64,000 bases of DNA from Acidimicrobiia bacterium (lineage in GTDB: Bacteria; Actinomycetota; Acidimicrobiia; Acidimicrobiales; Bin134): NCBI GenBank assembly GCA_022819825.1, contig JAJEGM010000012.1:1-64000 (forward strand), read 5' to 3'. The position numbers and the translations under genes were made by a program. Positions 22,644-31,389 of this stretch are shown here, in pieces (position 1 is the stretch's first letter; each line of letters opens with the position of its first letter). The notes below the pieces were generated by a model. That model saw only the letters and a program-made list of their open reading frames with translations, was not told where the DNA came from and made no database searches.

Positions 22644-25364
22644 TCAGACTCGGGCGACTTCTCGCTCCTCGAACGTCTCGATGACGTCACCCTGCTTGAG
22701 GTCTTGGAAGTCGGACAGGCCGATACCGCACTCGTATCCCGACTGCACTTCGCGCACATCATCTTTGAAGCGCTTGAGAGAGGACACCGTGCCCCGCCAG
22801 ATGACCGCACCGTCTCGCAGGAACCGGACTTTGGAGCCTCGAGTGATGGCCCCGTTGAGCACGTAGCAGCCGGCCACCGCGCCCACCCGGGGAATCCGGA
22901 ACACTTCCCGCACTTCGGCATCGCCGGTGACGACCTCTTCGAACTCCGGTGCCAGCATGCCCACCATGGCGTTCTCCACATCCTCGATCAGGTTGTAGAT
23001 GATCTCGTAGGTGCGGATCTCCACCTTCTCGAGCTCGGCCAGCTCTCTCGCCTTGCGATCCGGTCTGACGTTGAAGCCGATGATGGTGGCATTGGACGCG
23101 GCCGCCAGTTGGATGTCGTTGGCGGTTACTCCACCCACACCCCGATGGACAAAGGCCAGCTTCACCTCGTCGCGGCCGAGGCGCTGGAGACTGTCCACCA
23201 CTGCTTCCAGCGATCCGTTCACATCGGCTTTGACGATGAGGTTCAGCGTCGCAGTCTCCCCAGCCTGGATCTGGCTGAAGATGTCCTCTAAGCGCGCTCC
23301 GCCCGAAGTGGCTGCGGCATCCCGGCCCAAGCTGGCAATGCGCTGAGAGTGCTCGCGCGTCTGGGCGACCTTGGCCGCCACCTTCTCGTTGGGGGCCACC
23401 ACGAAGGAGTCGCCGGCGTTGGCCACGTCGGAGAGTCCGAGCACCTGCACCGGCTTCGATGGCAGCGCCTCTTGAATCTGGTTGCCGCGGTCGTCGAGCA
23501 GGGCCCGGGCCCGTCCCCAGGAAGCTCCGGCAACTACCGGGTCCCCTCGCCTCAAAGTTCCGTTCTGAACCAACAGAGTGGCCACCGGGCCACGCCCGAT
23601 ATCCAAGTTGGACTCCAGCACCACGCCGCGAGCCCGACCGTCTGAGTTGGCCCGCAGATCCTCCACCTCGGCCACCACGGCCAGTTGTTCGAGCAAGTCG
23701 TCGATCCCCAGGTTCTGAAGGGCGGAGACCTCAACCACGATGGTTTCGCCTCCCCACTGCTCGGGCACCAATTCATGCTCAGAAAGCTGCTGCATGGTCC
23801 GATTGGGGTCGGCATTGTTGCGGTCGATCTTGTTCACGGCAACCACAATGGGCACATCGGCGGCCCGAGCGTGGTTGATGGCCTCCAGGGTCTGGGGCAT
23901 CACGCCATCGTCGGCCGCCACCACCAGCACCACGATGTCGGTGGCATCGGCGCCCCGGGCCCGCATTGCCGTGAATGCCGCGTGGCCGGGAGTGTCAATG
24001 AAAGTCAGCGTTCGCCCGTCTTTTTCCACCTGATAGGCACCGATGTGCTGGGTGATGCCACCAGCCTCGCCCTCGGCCACGTTGGCGCTGCGAATCTGGT
24101 CGAGCAACTTGGTCTTACCGTGGTCCACATGGCCCATAACGGTGATAACCGGAGGCCGGACCGGGATGCCATCTTCGGGCTCTTCCTCTTCGAAGTCGGC
24201 TTCGAGCAGCTTGAGCAGTTCGTTCTCCTGCTCTTCACCGGGATCCACCAGCCGGACTTCGGCACCGATCTCCGCAGCAAACAGCTCGATCATGTCGTCG
24301 GTCAGAGACTGGGTGGCGGTAACCATCTCACCCTGCTGCATCAGGAAGCGCACCACATCGGCGGCCGTCTGGTTCAGCTTCGGACCCACCTCCAACGGCG
24401 TCGAGGCTCGCTCGACTACCACCACCCCAGTGGGCGCAGCCGCGTCCGTTGGGGTGTAGTCGGGGATGTTCATGGGCTGGAGGTCTTCAGCCACCCGCCG
24501 ACGCCGCCGACTCTTGCGCCGCCTCTGTTGAGGACGCTGGGGGCCGCCTCGACCTCGGCCGCCTGGAGCTCCCGTTCCACTGGGGGGCGCACCGAGCGCA
24601 CCAGCGGGACCGCGGGCAGCTAGAGGCGCAGGAGACCGTCCTGGTGAACCGGCCCCTGGCCCCTGGGTGCCAACTGAGGGTCGCATTGGGCCTCGAGGAC
24701 CTCTTCGGGGGCTCGGTGCCGGACCCCGCCCACCCCGGCCGGGGGGCGGCGGAATCGGCTTGCCCGAAGAAGACGTCGGCGGGCGACCAGGGGGCGGCGG
24801 AATCGGCTTGCCCGAACGCGAGAGCGGGGGGCTGGTCCGAGCAGAGGCGGCTGGCTGAGCAGCTGGCGGTTCGGCCGCCGGCCTAGGCACCGATCGCGGC
24901 GGTGCCGGTGGAGCATCGGGAGGAGGCTCAATCAACGGTTCTGCTGGACGGGAGCGGGGAGGCACTCCCCCACTTGAGGTAACCACCCGCGTCGGCTTGG
25001 GCGGCTCGGGCTCGGGCTCGACAGGCTCCGGCTCTACTTCGGCCGCGGCCGGCTCAGGCTCGACAGATTCCGGTTCAGGCTCGGGTTCTGGTGCGGGCTC
25101 GGGCTCAGGTTCCGGTTCGGGTTCTGGTGCGGGCTCGGGCTCAGGTTCCGGTTCCGGTTCGGGTTCCGGCTCAGGTTCGGGCTCAGGGGGCCGAACCAGG
25201 CCATCACGATGCGCTCGCCGGCGGACGCGGTCCGCTTGGGCATCCACGATGCTTGAGGAGTGGCTGTTGACGCCGATCCCCAGCGTGACGCAGAGGTCAA
25301 GCGTTTCCTTGTTCGTGAGGCCGAGCTCGCGGGCAAGCTCGTAGACCCGAATTTTTGCTGGCAA
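22644..25364 (-). CDS. infB: Translation initiation factor IF-2
   Basis: A 906-residue GTPase that places initiator tRNA on the 30S subunit. The short N-terminal IF2N domain ([20 protein letters not shown]) is followed by an extreme Glu-Pro alternating tract (about 58-120) and Pro/Arg/Gly-rich linker to about residue 310. The G domain has [20 protein letters not shown] (G1), [11 protein letters not shown] (G3) and NKIDRNN (G4), then domains II-IV with the [14 protein letters not shown] motif. TTG 25364 after AAAGAG gives the family-typical start ([10 protein letters not shown]). An in-frame ATG at 25406 adds 14 residues but sits inside a hairpin. No ylxR gene lies between nusA and infB. Confidence 0.94.
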   Translation of the reverse strand: MPAKIRVYELARELGLTNKETLDLCVTLGIGVNSHSSSIVDAQADRVRRRAHRDGLVRPPEPEPEPEPEPEPEPEPEPAPEPEPEPEPEPAPEPEPEPESVEPEPAAAEVEPEPVEPEPEPPKPTRVVTSSGGVPPRSRPAEPLIEPPPDAPPAPPRSVPRPAAEPPAAQPAASARTSPPLSRSGKPIPPPPGRPPTSSSGKPIPPPPGRGGRGPAPSPRRGPRGPMRPSVGTQGPGAGSPGRSPAPLAARGPAGALGAPPSGTGAPGGRGRGGPQRPQQRRRKSRRRRRVAEDLQPMNIPDYTPTDAAAPTGVVVVERASTPLEVGPKLNQTAADVVRFLMQQGEMVTATQSLTDDMIELFAAEIGAEVRLVDPGEEQENELLKLLEADFEEEEPEDGIPVRPPVITVMGHVDHGKTKLLDQIRSANVAEGEAGGITQHIGAYQVEKDGRTLTFIDTPGHAAFTAMRARGADATDIVVLVVAADDGVMPQTLEAINHARAADVPIVVAVNKIDRNNADPNRTMQQLSEHELVPEQWGGETIVVEVSALQNLGIDDLLEQLAVVAEVEDLRANSDGRARGVVLESNLDIGRGPVATLLVQNGTLRRGDPVVAGASWGRARALLDDRGNQIQEALPSKPVQVLGLSDVANAGDSFVVAPNEKVAAKVAQTREHSQRIASLGRDAAATSGGARLEDIFSQIQAGETATLNLIVKADVNGSLEAVVDSLQRLGRDEVKLAFVHRGVGGVTANDIQLAAASNATIIGFNVRPDRKARELAELEKVEIRTYEIIYNLIEDVENAMVGMLAPEFEEVVTGDAEVREVFRIPRVGAVAGCYVLNGAITRGSKVRFLRDGAVIWRGTVSSLKRFKDDVREVQSGYECGIGLSDFQDLKQGDVIETFEEREVARV
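25000..25195 (-). repeat. Glu-Pro codon repeat tract in infB
   Basis: Irregular 6-bp repeats (GGTTCG/GGCTCG on the plus strand) encode alternating Glu-Pro with Ala-Pro interruptions over about 60 residues. Prone to length change by slippage. Probably an extended acidic linker. Confidence 0.8.
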
Positions 25365-25397
25365 AAAGCTCTTTCTTAGTCCGTCCGCAGTGCGCGG

Positions 25398-25415
25398 CCG
25401 ACCCATTTGGGTCGG
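25398..25415 (-). promoter_or_regulatory. Hairpin in the infB leader
   Basis: CCGACCC (25398-25404) and GGGTCGG (25409-25415) make a perfect 7-bp stem with a 4-nt loop. It covers the alternative ATG at 25404-25406, 34-51 nt upstream of the TTG start, and could hide that ATG or act as a leader element between nusA and infB. Confidence 0.4.
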
Positions 25416-25473
25416 GAATTTATTGTCTCACGCCTGCCCTTCAGATTTCGAAGTCAATCCGAAGCGCTGGCTA

Positions 25474-26715
25474 CTACCCCGGGGGAGGACCGCCCTCCGC
25501 AGCGTCCCCAACCTCCTCAACGGGAACGTTCTCACTTCCTGCGGCAGCCCCTTCCTCAGAAGGGGTGCCGTCGGTGCCCTCTGCGGCCCATTCCTCAGAA
25601 GGGGTGTCATCGGTGCCCTCTGCGGCCCATTCCTCAGCTGACAGCGCTGGCCCTCCCTCTGCTGGCCGCCATACTTGCTCGCCGGTTGCCTCGTCCACCA
25701 CCCATTCTCCCTCAGCCCAGTCCATGTCCTCATAGGCAGCTTCTTGGGCGAGCTGGGTCTCGCTTTTGATGTCGATCCGCCATCCGGTCAGCCGAGCAGA
25801 GAGCCGGGCATTCTGGCCTTCTTTGCCGATGGCCAACGAGAGCTGATAGTCGGGCACCACCACCTCGGCCACCCCGGACTCCTCGTCGACGGTGACTTCC
25901 TTGATCTTGGCCGGTGACAGCGCCTTGGCCACGAAGTCGGCCGGATCATCGGCAAAGGGAACGATGTCGATTTTCTCCCCCCGCAGCTCGTTGACCACCA
26001 TGCGAACCCGGGCCCCCCGGGCCCCCACGCAGGCCCCTACCGGATCTACGTTGGTGTCGTTGGACGACACCGCGATCTTGGTGCGATGACCCGGCTCCCG
26101 AGCACACGCCCTGATCTCCACCACCCCATCGGCGATCTCGGGCACTTCCAGCTCAAACAGCCGTTTGATCAGCCCAGGATGGGTGCGGCTGACCACGATT
26201 TGCGGGCCCTTGGCCGTCTTCCGGACTTCCACGATGTAGGCCTTGAGGCGGCTGTTGGCGTCGGGGCGCTCAAAGGGCACCTGCTCAGCCTGGGGCAAGA
26301 GGGCCTCCACTCGGCCCAAGTCCAACAAGGTGTAGCGGGCATCATTCTGCTGAATGATCCCGGTGACGATGTCGCCTTCCCGACCAGCGTATTCCTCGTA
26401 CTTGAGCTCCCTCTCCACCTCGCGAATCCGCTGCATCATGACCTGCTTGGCCGTTTGCGCGGCGATACGGCCGAAACCATCGGGAGTCACGTCAAATGGC
26501 TCCCCAATGGGCTCGCCGTCCTCATCCAGCTTTTGCGCGAATACCTGGATGTCGGCCGTCTCGGGGTTGATGGTTACCCAGGCATATTCCTCGCTGTCGG
26601 GCATCCGCTTGTAGGCCGATTCAAGGGCGTCGGCCAGGGCCGCCAACAGAGCCTCCACTGAAATCCCCTTGTCTGCGGCCAGGGCTTGGAGGGCTTCAAG
26701 CATGTCAGGATTCAT
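25474..26715 (-). CDS. nusA: Transcription termination/antitermination factor NusA
   Basis: A 413-residue NusA that binds RNA polymerase and nascent RNA. The N-terminal domain (MLEALQALAADKGISVEALL) is followed by S1 (YAGREGDIVTGIIQQNDARY) and two KH domains containing DPVGACVGARGARVRMVVNE and LSLAIGKEGQNARLSARLTG. The C-terminal 80 residues are an acidic, Trp/Glu/Ala-rich tail with a 13-residue repeat (EEWAAEGTDxTPS twice). ATG 26715 overlaps the rimP stop (ATGA) and has GGAG-AAGAG upstream. Length beyond the KH domains is due to the repeat tail. Confidence 0.95.
   Translation of the reverse strand: MNPDMLEALQALAADKGISVEALLAALADALESAYKRMPDSEEYAWVTINPETADIQVFAQKLDEDGEPIGEPFDVTPDGFGRIAAQTAKQVMMQRIREVERELKYEEYAGREGDIVTGIIQQNDARYTLLDLGRVEALLPQAEQVPFERPDANSRLKAYIVEVRKTAKGPQIVVSRTHPGLIKRLFELEVPEIADGVVEIRACAREPGHRTKIAVSSNDTNVDPVGACVGARGARVRMVVNELRGEKIDIVPFADDPADFVAKALSPAKIKEVTVDEESGVAEVVVPDYQLSLAIGKEGQNARLSARLTGWRIDIKSETQLAQEAAYEDMDWAEGEWVVDEATGEQVWRPAEGGPALSAEEWAAEGTDDTPSEEWAAEGTDGTPSEEGAAAGSENVPVEEVGDAAEGGPPPG
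25555..25636 (-). repeat. 39-bp in-frame tandem repeat in the nusA tail
   Basis: Two near-identical copies offset by 39 bp (for example CGGTGCCCTCTGCGGCCCAT at 25572 and 25611) encode the duplicated EEWAAEGTDxTPS segment. A third, decayed copy flanks them. Confidence 0.85.
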
Positions 26716-27194
26716 CGGCTGCTCTTCTCCTTGATCTGCTTCTTTGGCATTGGACCCCATTCAAAGACGGTCCTGGCCTTGGCGATGTCGTTGAATGACA
26801 CGCGTTGAGGAACTCCGTCCTTTTCAATGGTAATTCCGTCATCGTCGTATTCCATCAGCGAACCTTGAATCCGACGATTCCCTTCGACATGGGGGCCGAG
26901 CTTCACGCTTATGGTCTCGCCCACTGCCCGGGCATAGTGCTCGGGACAGCGCAGTGGACGCTCCAAGCCGGGGCTGGTGAGCTCCAGGGTGTACCGACCG
27001 GGAACAAGATCGTTGTCATCCAACAGGCGAGAGGCAACCTTGGAGGCGTCGGCCACCTCGTCCAAGCTCACTCCTCCGGGTTTGTCCACGATGATGCGCA
27101 GAACCCCGCCTCCATAGGTGAGGTCGTAGATCTCCAAACCCCGCCCATGGAAGAGGGGCGCGAGCAGGTCGCGCACGCTGTCGGCTACTGGCAT
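26712..27194 (-). CDS. rimP: Ribosome maturation factor RimP
   Basis: A 160-residue RimP needed for 30S maturation. VRDLLAPLFHGRGLEIYDLT and GGVLRIIVDKPGGVSLDEVA are the N-terminal domain; YTLELTSPGLERPLRCPEHY is the signature; an Sm-like C-terminal domain follows (IQGSLMEYDDDGITIEKDG). ATG 27194 has GGAAAGGGG before it; the open frame to 27260 has no family similarity. It starts the rimP-nusA-infB unit after a strong hairpin. Confidence 0.94.
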   Translation of the reverse strand: MPVADSVRDLLAPLFHGRGLEIYDLTYGGGVLRIIVDKPGGVSLDEVADASKVASRLLDDNDLVPGRYTLELTSPGLERPLRCPEHYARAVGETISVKLGPHVEGNRRIQGSLMEYDDDGITIEKDGVPQRVSFNDIAKARTVFEWGPMPKKQIKEKSSR

Positions 27195-27233
27195 CTCGCC
27201 CCTTTCCTGACTGGTGCGGTCCCCAAAGTCAGA

Positions 27234-27257
27234 AGGCGTGGGCCCCAGCCCACGCCT
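27234..27257 (-). terminator. Perfect 10-bp hairpin between proS and rimP
   Basis: AGGCGTGGGC (27234-27243) and GCCCACGCCT (27248-27257) enclose a 4-nt loop. On the minus strand it is followed by TCTGACTTT, a weak T-rich stretch. It may end or attenuate read-through from proS into rimP-nusA, about 40 nt before the rimP start. Confidence 0.5.
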
Positions 27258-27347
27258 CACCCGACTGAAGAGATCGACGATTCATCGGCAATCTTACCCG
27301 GTGAAACCGCCCATGTCGCTGCTTAGCGGTGTGTCGTTGGGCCTTTT

Positions 27348-27427
27348 TCAGCAGCTACGGCCGCAGACAGCCACAAGATCGGTCTCTCTCAGTAGCTACG
27401 GCCGCAGACAGCCACAAGATCACTCTC
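27348..27427 (-). repeat. 41-bp tandem duplication of the proS 3' end
   Basis: 27348-27388 repeats 27389-27427; the first 33 positions differ at one site. The unit includes the last codons (DLVAVCGRS...) and the TGA of proS, so the extra copy lies untranslated in the proS-rimP gap. Confidence 0.9.
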
Positions 27428-28801
27428 GTCGCCGCTGTGGGGAAGGGATCCGTCAGGGAGCTGCAAGCACCTCACGGTAACCGCATCTTCGGCCAAGGCC
27501 GCTTCGCCCTCGGGGCCGAGTTCAGCCCACGGAATCCGGGCGAATCCCGTTGTCGCCGCCTCTTGCACCTCGGCCACGGTGGCCGCCTCGACTATCCGAG
27601 AGTCCCGCCACGCCATGGCGTCGTTGAAAATCTGCTGCTGGATGTCGTCAAGCAGCGATTCCACTTGCTTGGGCGCCGCGGAGAGACCGACCGTCTGCTT
27701 GTCGCCGCCAATCCGAGACACCAGCGTTGCCTGACCGTTTTCCAGATCCCGGGGTCCGATCTCTACCCGTACGGGTACCCCTTTCAACTCCCAGTCGGTG
27801 GCTCTTCGGCCAAACCCCGTACCCGTCCGGTCGTCAACCTTCGCCCGTATCCCGGCAGCAGCCAAAGATCCAGCCAATTGGTGGCAAGCGTCCACAACTC
27901 CTTCGGCGTCGCGAACTGCAACGACAACGGCTTGAATGGGCGCCAACCGGGGAGGGACAACGAGCCCTTGGTCGTCACCGTGGGCCATGATCAGCCCGCC
28001 AACCATCCGAGACGACACCCCCCAGGAGGTCTGCCACACGTGAGCCTGACTCCCTTCGGCATCCAGATAGGTGATGTCGAACATGGTGGCGAAGCTCTGG
28101 CCCAGTTCATGGGATGTTCCCATCTGAAGGGCCTTGCCGTCTCGCATCATCCCCTCGAGGCACATGGAGTTGATGGCCCCGGGGAACCGCTCCGCCTCGG
28201 TCTTGTACCCGATGAGCACCGGGATGGCCAGCACCGACTCCATGAAGTCTCGATACACCTCGTGGAGGATCATGGCCGCGTAGTCACGGGCTTCCTGGCG
28301 GGTGGCGTGAGCGGTGTGGCCTTCCTGCCATAAGAACTCCGTGGTTCGCAAGAATATCCGGGGGCGCATCTCCCAGCGGACCACATTGGCCCACTGGTTG
28401 ATCAGCAGGGGCAGGTCGCGATGACTCTGTATCCATTTGGAGAAGTAGGCATTGATGATGGTCTCGCTGGTGGGTCGCACCACCACCGGCTCGGCCAGCT
28501 CTCGGCCTCCGCCTTGGGTAACCACTGCCAATTCAGGGCTGAAGCCCTCCACGTGGTCGGACTCCCGGTTCAGGTAGCTCTCAGGGATGAACAGCGGGAA
28601 GTAGGCGTTATCGGCCCCGGCGCCCTTGATGCGCTGATCCACCTCGGCCTGCATCCGCTCCCACAGGGCATAGCCATACGGTCGGATCACCATGGTTCCC
28701 CGCACCGGCCCGTTGTCGGCCAGTTCCGCCTTGTTGAGAATGTCCTGGTACCAGCGGGGGAAGTCTTCCTGCTGGGATGTGAGCACCCCTTTTTTGGCCA
28801 T
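27389..28801 (-). CDS. proS: Prolyl-tRNA synthetase, archaeal/eukaryotic type
   Basis: A 470-residue class II synthetase of the short type (no bacterial editing insertion). GTMVIRPYGYALWERMQAEV carries motif 1, VVRPTSETIINAYFSKWIQS and WEMRPRIFLRTTEFLWQEGH motif 2, and the anticodon domain begins near 290 (PPRLAPIQAVVVAVRDAEGV). A C-terminal domain ends in Tyr (VAVCGRSY), typical of this subclass where it may contact the active site. ATG 28801 has AGGAG upstream; GTG 28807 would overlap the ispG stop. Deep-branching actinobacteria often carry this ProRS form; mycobacteria carry the longer bacterial one. Confidence 0.93.
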   Translation of the reverse strand: MAKKGVLTSQQEDFPRWYQDILNKAELADNGPVRGTMVIRPYGYALWERMQAEVDQRIKGAGADNAYFPLFIPESYLNRESDHVEGFSPELAVVTQGGGRELAEPVVVRPTSETIINAYFSKWIQSHRDLPLLINQWANVVRWEMRPRIFLRTTEFLWQEGHTAHATRQEARDYAAMILHEVYRDFMESVLAIPVLIGYKTEAERFPGAINSMCLEGMMRDGKALQMGTSHELGQSFATMFDITYLDAEGSQAHVWQTSWGVSSRMVGGLIMAHGDDQGLVVPPRLAPIQAVVVAVRDAEGVVDACHQLAGSLAAAGIRAKVDDRTGTGFGRRATDWELKGVPVRVEIGPRDLENGQATLVSRIGGDKQTVGLSAAPKQVESLLDDIQQQIFNDAMAWRDSRIVEAATVAEVQEAATTGFARIPWAELGPEGEAALAEDAVTVRCLQLPDGSLPHSGDESDLVAVCGRSY

Positions 28802-28803
28802 CC

Positions 28804-30027
28804 TCACGCTCTCCTGCGGATCAGATCGATCTTTTCGCCGGCCTGATTGGCGTCGTCGCCCTGCTCGGCCAGCAGGCGACTCCGGTCCCGCTCCGCTTCG
28901 CGGGCCGCGGCCACCGTGTCGGCCCTTTCCAGCGCGGCCTCAGGCCCGTGCTCGTGGATCAACTCGGCCCACTCCACGAGCGCCGACACCATTTCCTCCT
29001 CGGCCACCACGGCCACGTTGCGACCCTTGACGAACAGGTGGCCCCGCTTGTTGCCCGCGGCGATTCCGATATCAGCGTCACGGGCCTCGCCGGGACCATT
29101 GACCACGCAGCCCATGACCGCCACCTGAAGGGGAATCTCGCGGTCGCCGAACGCCTCCATGGCCTGCTCCGCCACGGCATACACGTCGATCTCCGCCCGA
29201 CCGCAGCTCGGACAGGCGATGAGGTCCACGTTCTTGCGCTCTCGCAGTCCCATGGATTCGAGAAGCTGGCGGCCGGCTTTCGCCTCTTGCACCGGGTCGG
29301 CGGTGAGGCTGTACCGGATGGTGTCGCCGATTCCCTCGGCCAAGAGGGTGCCAATGCCGACGGTGGACTTGATCAACCCCACCGGAGGCGGCCCTGCTTC
29401 GGTCACCCCCAAGTGCAAGGGGTGATCGGTGACCTCGGCCAGCTGTCGGTAGGACTCGATCATGAGGGGCACGCTGGAGGCCTTGACCGAGATCTTGACG
29501 TCTTCGAAGTCCACATCGGCGAAGTAGTCGAGTTCCATCTGGGCTGACTCCACCATGGCCTCCGAGGTCACCCGGTCGCCGTACTTGCGGTAGAGATCAG
29601 GGTGCAGCGACCCCCCGTTCACTCCGATGCGGATGGGAACCCCGCGGTCCCGGCACTCTGAGGCCACCGTTCGAATGTGCTCGGGTTTGCGGATGTTCCC
29701 GGGGTTCAGCCTCAGGCATTGGACGCCGGCATCCAATGCGGCCAGCGCCATGCGGTACTGGTGGTGAATGTCGGCCACGATGGGCACCGGAGACCGGGGC
29801 ACGATCTGGGCCAGCCCCTCGGCGGCCTCGATCTCGTTGCACGTGCAGCGCACGATGTCGGCCCCCGCCGCAGCCAGGGCGTATATCTGCTGAAGGGTGC
29901 CCTCCACGTCGGCGGTGCGGGTGGTGGTCATGGACTGGACAGTGATGGGCGCGCCACCGCCGACGGCTACATCCCCCACATGGATCCGACGGGTGGGGCG
30001 TCGCTCGAAAGCAGCCTCGACTTCCAT
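28804..30027 (-). CDS. ispG: 4-hydroxy-3-methylbut-2-enyl-diphosphate synthase
   Basis: A 407-residue [4Fe-4S] enzyme (GcpE) converting MEcPP to HMBPP in the MEP isoprenoid pathway. The TIM-barrel N-terminal part has VQSMTTTRTADVEGTLQQI and HHQYRMALAALDAGVQCLRL-NPGNI. Cluster ligands are LIACPSCGRAE and VMGCVVNGPGEARDADIGIA. Together with dxr (two genes away) and the Rip1-like protease between them it reproduces the dxr-rip1-ispG order of mycobacteria. Confidence 0.95.
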   Translation of the reverse strand: MEVEAAFERRPTRRIHVGDVAVGGGAPITVQSMTTTRTADVEGTLQQIYALAAAGADIVRCTCNEIEAAEGLAQIVPRSPVPIVADIHHQYRMALAALDAGVQCLRLNPGNIRKPEHIRTVASECRDRGVPIRIGVNGGSLHPDLYRKYGDRVTSEAMVESAQMELDYFADVDFEDVKISVKASSVPLMIESYRQLAEVTDHPLHLGVTEAGPPPVGLIKSTVGIGTLLAEGIGDTIRYSLTADPVQEAKAGRQLLESMGLRERKNVDLIACPSCGRAEIDVYAVAEQAMEAFGDREIPLQVAVMGCVVNGPGEARDADIGIAAGNKRGHLFVKGRNVAVVAEEEMVSALVEWAELIHEHGPEAALERADTVAAAREAERDRSRLLAEQGDDANQAGEKIDLIRRRA

Positions 30028-30078
30028 GCCCTCAGCTTGGCACGCCCGCCGGGCGGCATTGGTATTTGCCCGCGGCCA

Positions 30079-31386
30079 TCAGCTGGGGATCTCAATCGGA
30101 TCGGTGATGTCCAAGTACAGCGCTCCCAAGCCCACGAATACCAAAACGAACAGCACGGCATACGCCAGGGGCACCATCTTGCCCACGTCGGCGGTGTAGC
30201 GGCGACCTCGCCAAGAACGCAGACGCTCATAGGTGGCGATCACCACATGGCCGCCATCAAAGGGAAGGAGCGGAAACATGTTGAACACCCCGATGAAGAT
30301 GTTCAAAACCGCGAGGAACCAAAGCAGGCTTGTGTAGTCGTTGTCCGTGAAAATCGAACCGACTCTCACTGCGCCCACAATTGACATAATCCGGCCTTGG
30401 TCGTCGGAGGCCTCCGATGCGAGTGTCTCACTTTGGGCTGGGCTGACAGTTGCCTGCGGGGGCTGGCCGGTCAACTCCCGGTAGAAATCGCCGAGACCGC
30501 TGGGAGAAAAGAACCTGCCGATGCTCAGCACAGACTCTTTGGTCAAAAACCCAAACGTATCCACCGTCTCAGGAACAGCCTCGAGATACCCCATCCCTAC
30601 GGCCCGCGATGTTCGAGGAGCGATGCCGACGTAGCCTCGGTCTTCGTAATGGGGATGGGTTCCCAGTTCAAGGGAAAAGGACAGCAGGTCATCACCCCGC
30701 TGAATCCCCAGGCTCACCGGCGAACCTGGGCCGGGCAGAACCGTCACCAGCTCATCGAATGAGGCTATTGGGTTTCCGTCTACCGCCACGATCCGATCGC
30801 CAGCCCGCAGACCAGCTTGCTCGGCTGGCGTATCGGTTGCCACCGACCTCACCGACCAATCAGAGGGCGGAAGCTCCTCCACCTTCCCGCGGACAACCAA
30901 GAAGGAGAAGAGCAAGACAAGGGCCAAGAGGAAATGCATGGTCGATCCGGCCACTGCCACCGACAGGCGCCGCCAGAACGGCTTGCTGCGATAGGTGCGG
31001 TGCTCGTCGGCAGGAGGCACCTCCTCCAAGTTGTTCATGCCGATGATCCGCACATAGGCGCCGGCGGGTATGGCTTTGAGGCCGTACACCGTCTCCCCCC
31101 GGCGAAACGACCAAAGCCGGGGCCCGAACCCCAAGAAGAACTCTGTGACCTTCATGCCTGCGGCCCGGGCAGCGACAAAGTGGCCCATCTCGTGCAGGAA
31201 GATCATCGCGATGACGGCCAGCACCACGACCAAGACGGGTACCCCCCAAAATACCGTCATTGCCGTAAGCAACCCCGCGACCAGCGCCAAGCCTCCCCAC
31301 TCATCGCGGATCGACTCCCAGCCAAGCCCTTCTCGCTGATCCGGAGGCTGGATTCCCCGATTCGGATCAAGTTGATGGAAGGGCAT
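30079..31386 (-). CDS. Site-2 protease, RseP/Rip1 family
   Basis: A 435-residue intramembrane zinc protease that cuts anti-sigma factors or other membrane clients. HEMGHFVAARAAG near residue 66 gives the HExxH zinc motif inside the first of about four membrane helices; the third ligand Asp is in FNMFPLLPFDGGHVVIA near 375. A PDZ domain lies between (EQAGLRAGDRIVAVDGNPIA). Flanked by dxr (3 bp) and ispG (51 bp) exactly as Rip1 in M. tuberculosis. Substrates are not encoded nearby. Confidence 0.93.
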   Translation of the reverse strand: MPFHQLDPNRGIQPPDQREGLGWESIRDEWGGLALVAGLLTAMTVFWGVPVLVVVLAVIAMIFLHEMGHFVAARAAGMKVTEFFLGFGPRLWSFRRGETVYGLKAIPAGAYVRIIGMNNLEEVPPADEHRTYRSKPFWRRLSVAVAGSTMHFLLALVLLFSFLVVRGKVEELPPSDWSVRSVATDTPAEQAGLRAGDRIVAVDGNPIASFDELVTVLPGPGSPVSLGIQRGDDLLSFSLELGTHPHYEDRGYVGIAPRTSRAVGMGYLEAVPETVDTFGFLTKESVLSIGRFFSPSGLGDFYRELTGQPPQATVSPAQSETLASEASDDQGRIMSIVGAVRVGSIFTDNDYTSLLWFLAVLNIFIGVFNMFPLLPFDGGHVVIATYERLRSWRGRRYTADVGKMVPLAYAVLFVLVFVGLGALYLDITDPIEIPS

Positions 31387-31389
31387 CGC

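Noticed and set aside
25000-25195. Dense short repeats suggesting a CRISPR or satellite array
   Set aside because: 6-bp codon repeats in frame with infB encoding Glu-Pro; no spacers or palindromic units and no cas genes.
30032-30079. 15-codon ORF starting on the rip1-like stop before ispG
   Set aside because: Starts on the upstream stop but ends before ispG without overlap, and has no similarity to IspG.
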